Origin: Ruminococcus sp.
GTDB taxonomy: Bacteria > Bacillota > Clostridia > Oscillospirales > Acutalibacteraceae
NCBI GenBank assembly: GCA_017458105.1
Contig: JAFTGC010000031.1
Coordinates: 1-40,856 of the forward strand
Reading direction: 5' to 3'
DNA: 40,856 nt
Shown here piece after piece: positions 40,852-40,856 of this stretch. Under the pieces are notes generated by a model. The model was given only the letters and a program-made list of their open reading frames with translations, did no database searches and had not been told where the DNA came from. The position numbers were made by a program, and so were the translations under genes. Within the stretch, counting starts at the first letter, position 1, and every line of letters starts with the position of its first letter.

Positions 40852-40856
40852 TGAAA

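Noticed and set aside
1..40856. CRISPR arrays, tRNA or rRNA genes, transposases, phage genes
   Set aside because: No regularly spaced repeats, tRNA-like cloverleaf, rRNA sequence or mobile-element protein was seen; intergenic gaps are all under 300 bases.

Overview
The window is 40.9 kb of AT-rich chromosome from a spore-forming, Gram-positive anaerobe, most likely a Ruminococcus or near relative (Ruminococcaceae/Oscillospiraceae). The case rests on a secreted protein ending in a type I dockerin, the SipL and SpoIVA coat genes, a GerA-type germination operon, Clostridia-style housekeeping gene order, and an RNA leader resembling the preQ1-III riboswitch class, which was reported from Ruminococcaceae. 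No insertion sequence, prophage, CRISPR array, rRNA or tRNA was seen, and composition is even. Starch use (dockerin, GH13 amylase) plus sporulation would suit a Ruminococcus bromii-like species, but that is inference.

Layout. 1-49: start of a gene on the minus strand, cut by the window edge. 335-2984: a secreted dockerin protein and an orphan nucleotidyltransferase-like protein, each a single-gene unit with its own promoter and terminator. 3148-6164: sipL-spoIVA, the pair that anchors the spore coat to the forespore. 6387-8070: gamma and beta subunits of a sodium-pumping decarboxylase, without the alpha or biotin-carrier subunits. 8279-9842: a Wzz-like adaptor and tyrosine-kinase pair for polysaccharide export. 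10078-11355: a type Ic aspartate aminotransferase. 11602-13951: secD-secF. 14017-15068 (minus): a DUF421-DUF4363 membrane pair. 15189-18127: a GerA-type receptor operon whose third subunit is about half the usual size.

18349-33181 is a tightly packed plus-strand run: hprK, murB, rapZ, whiA, xseB, ispA, dxs, tlyA, nadK, argR, recN, recJ and relA/rsh. Many of its junctions overlap by 1-4 bases, and it ends in a strong terminator. It merges conserved Firmicute clusters but lacks three usual members at their usual places (yvcK, xseA, apt). It is followed by an S1-domain protein and rmuC.

35471-37143 is the most interesting segment. A promoter in the 3' end of rmuC drives a structured leader that looks like a preQ1-III riboswitch with a terminator switch. 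The leader precedes a radical SAM enzyme with a CX4CX2C cluster motif and a YhhQ-family queuosine-precursor transporter that overlaps it by 4 bases. This looks like a deazapurine (queuine) salvage operon under riboswitch control. The window closes with an intracellular GH13 glucan hydrolase, an MscS channel, and an aldo/keto reductase with a two-cluster ferredoxin-like tail.

All functions are read from motifs and remembered family features; no database search was run.
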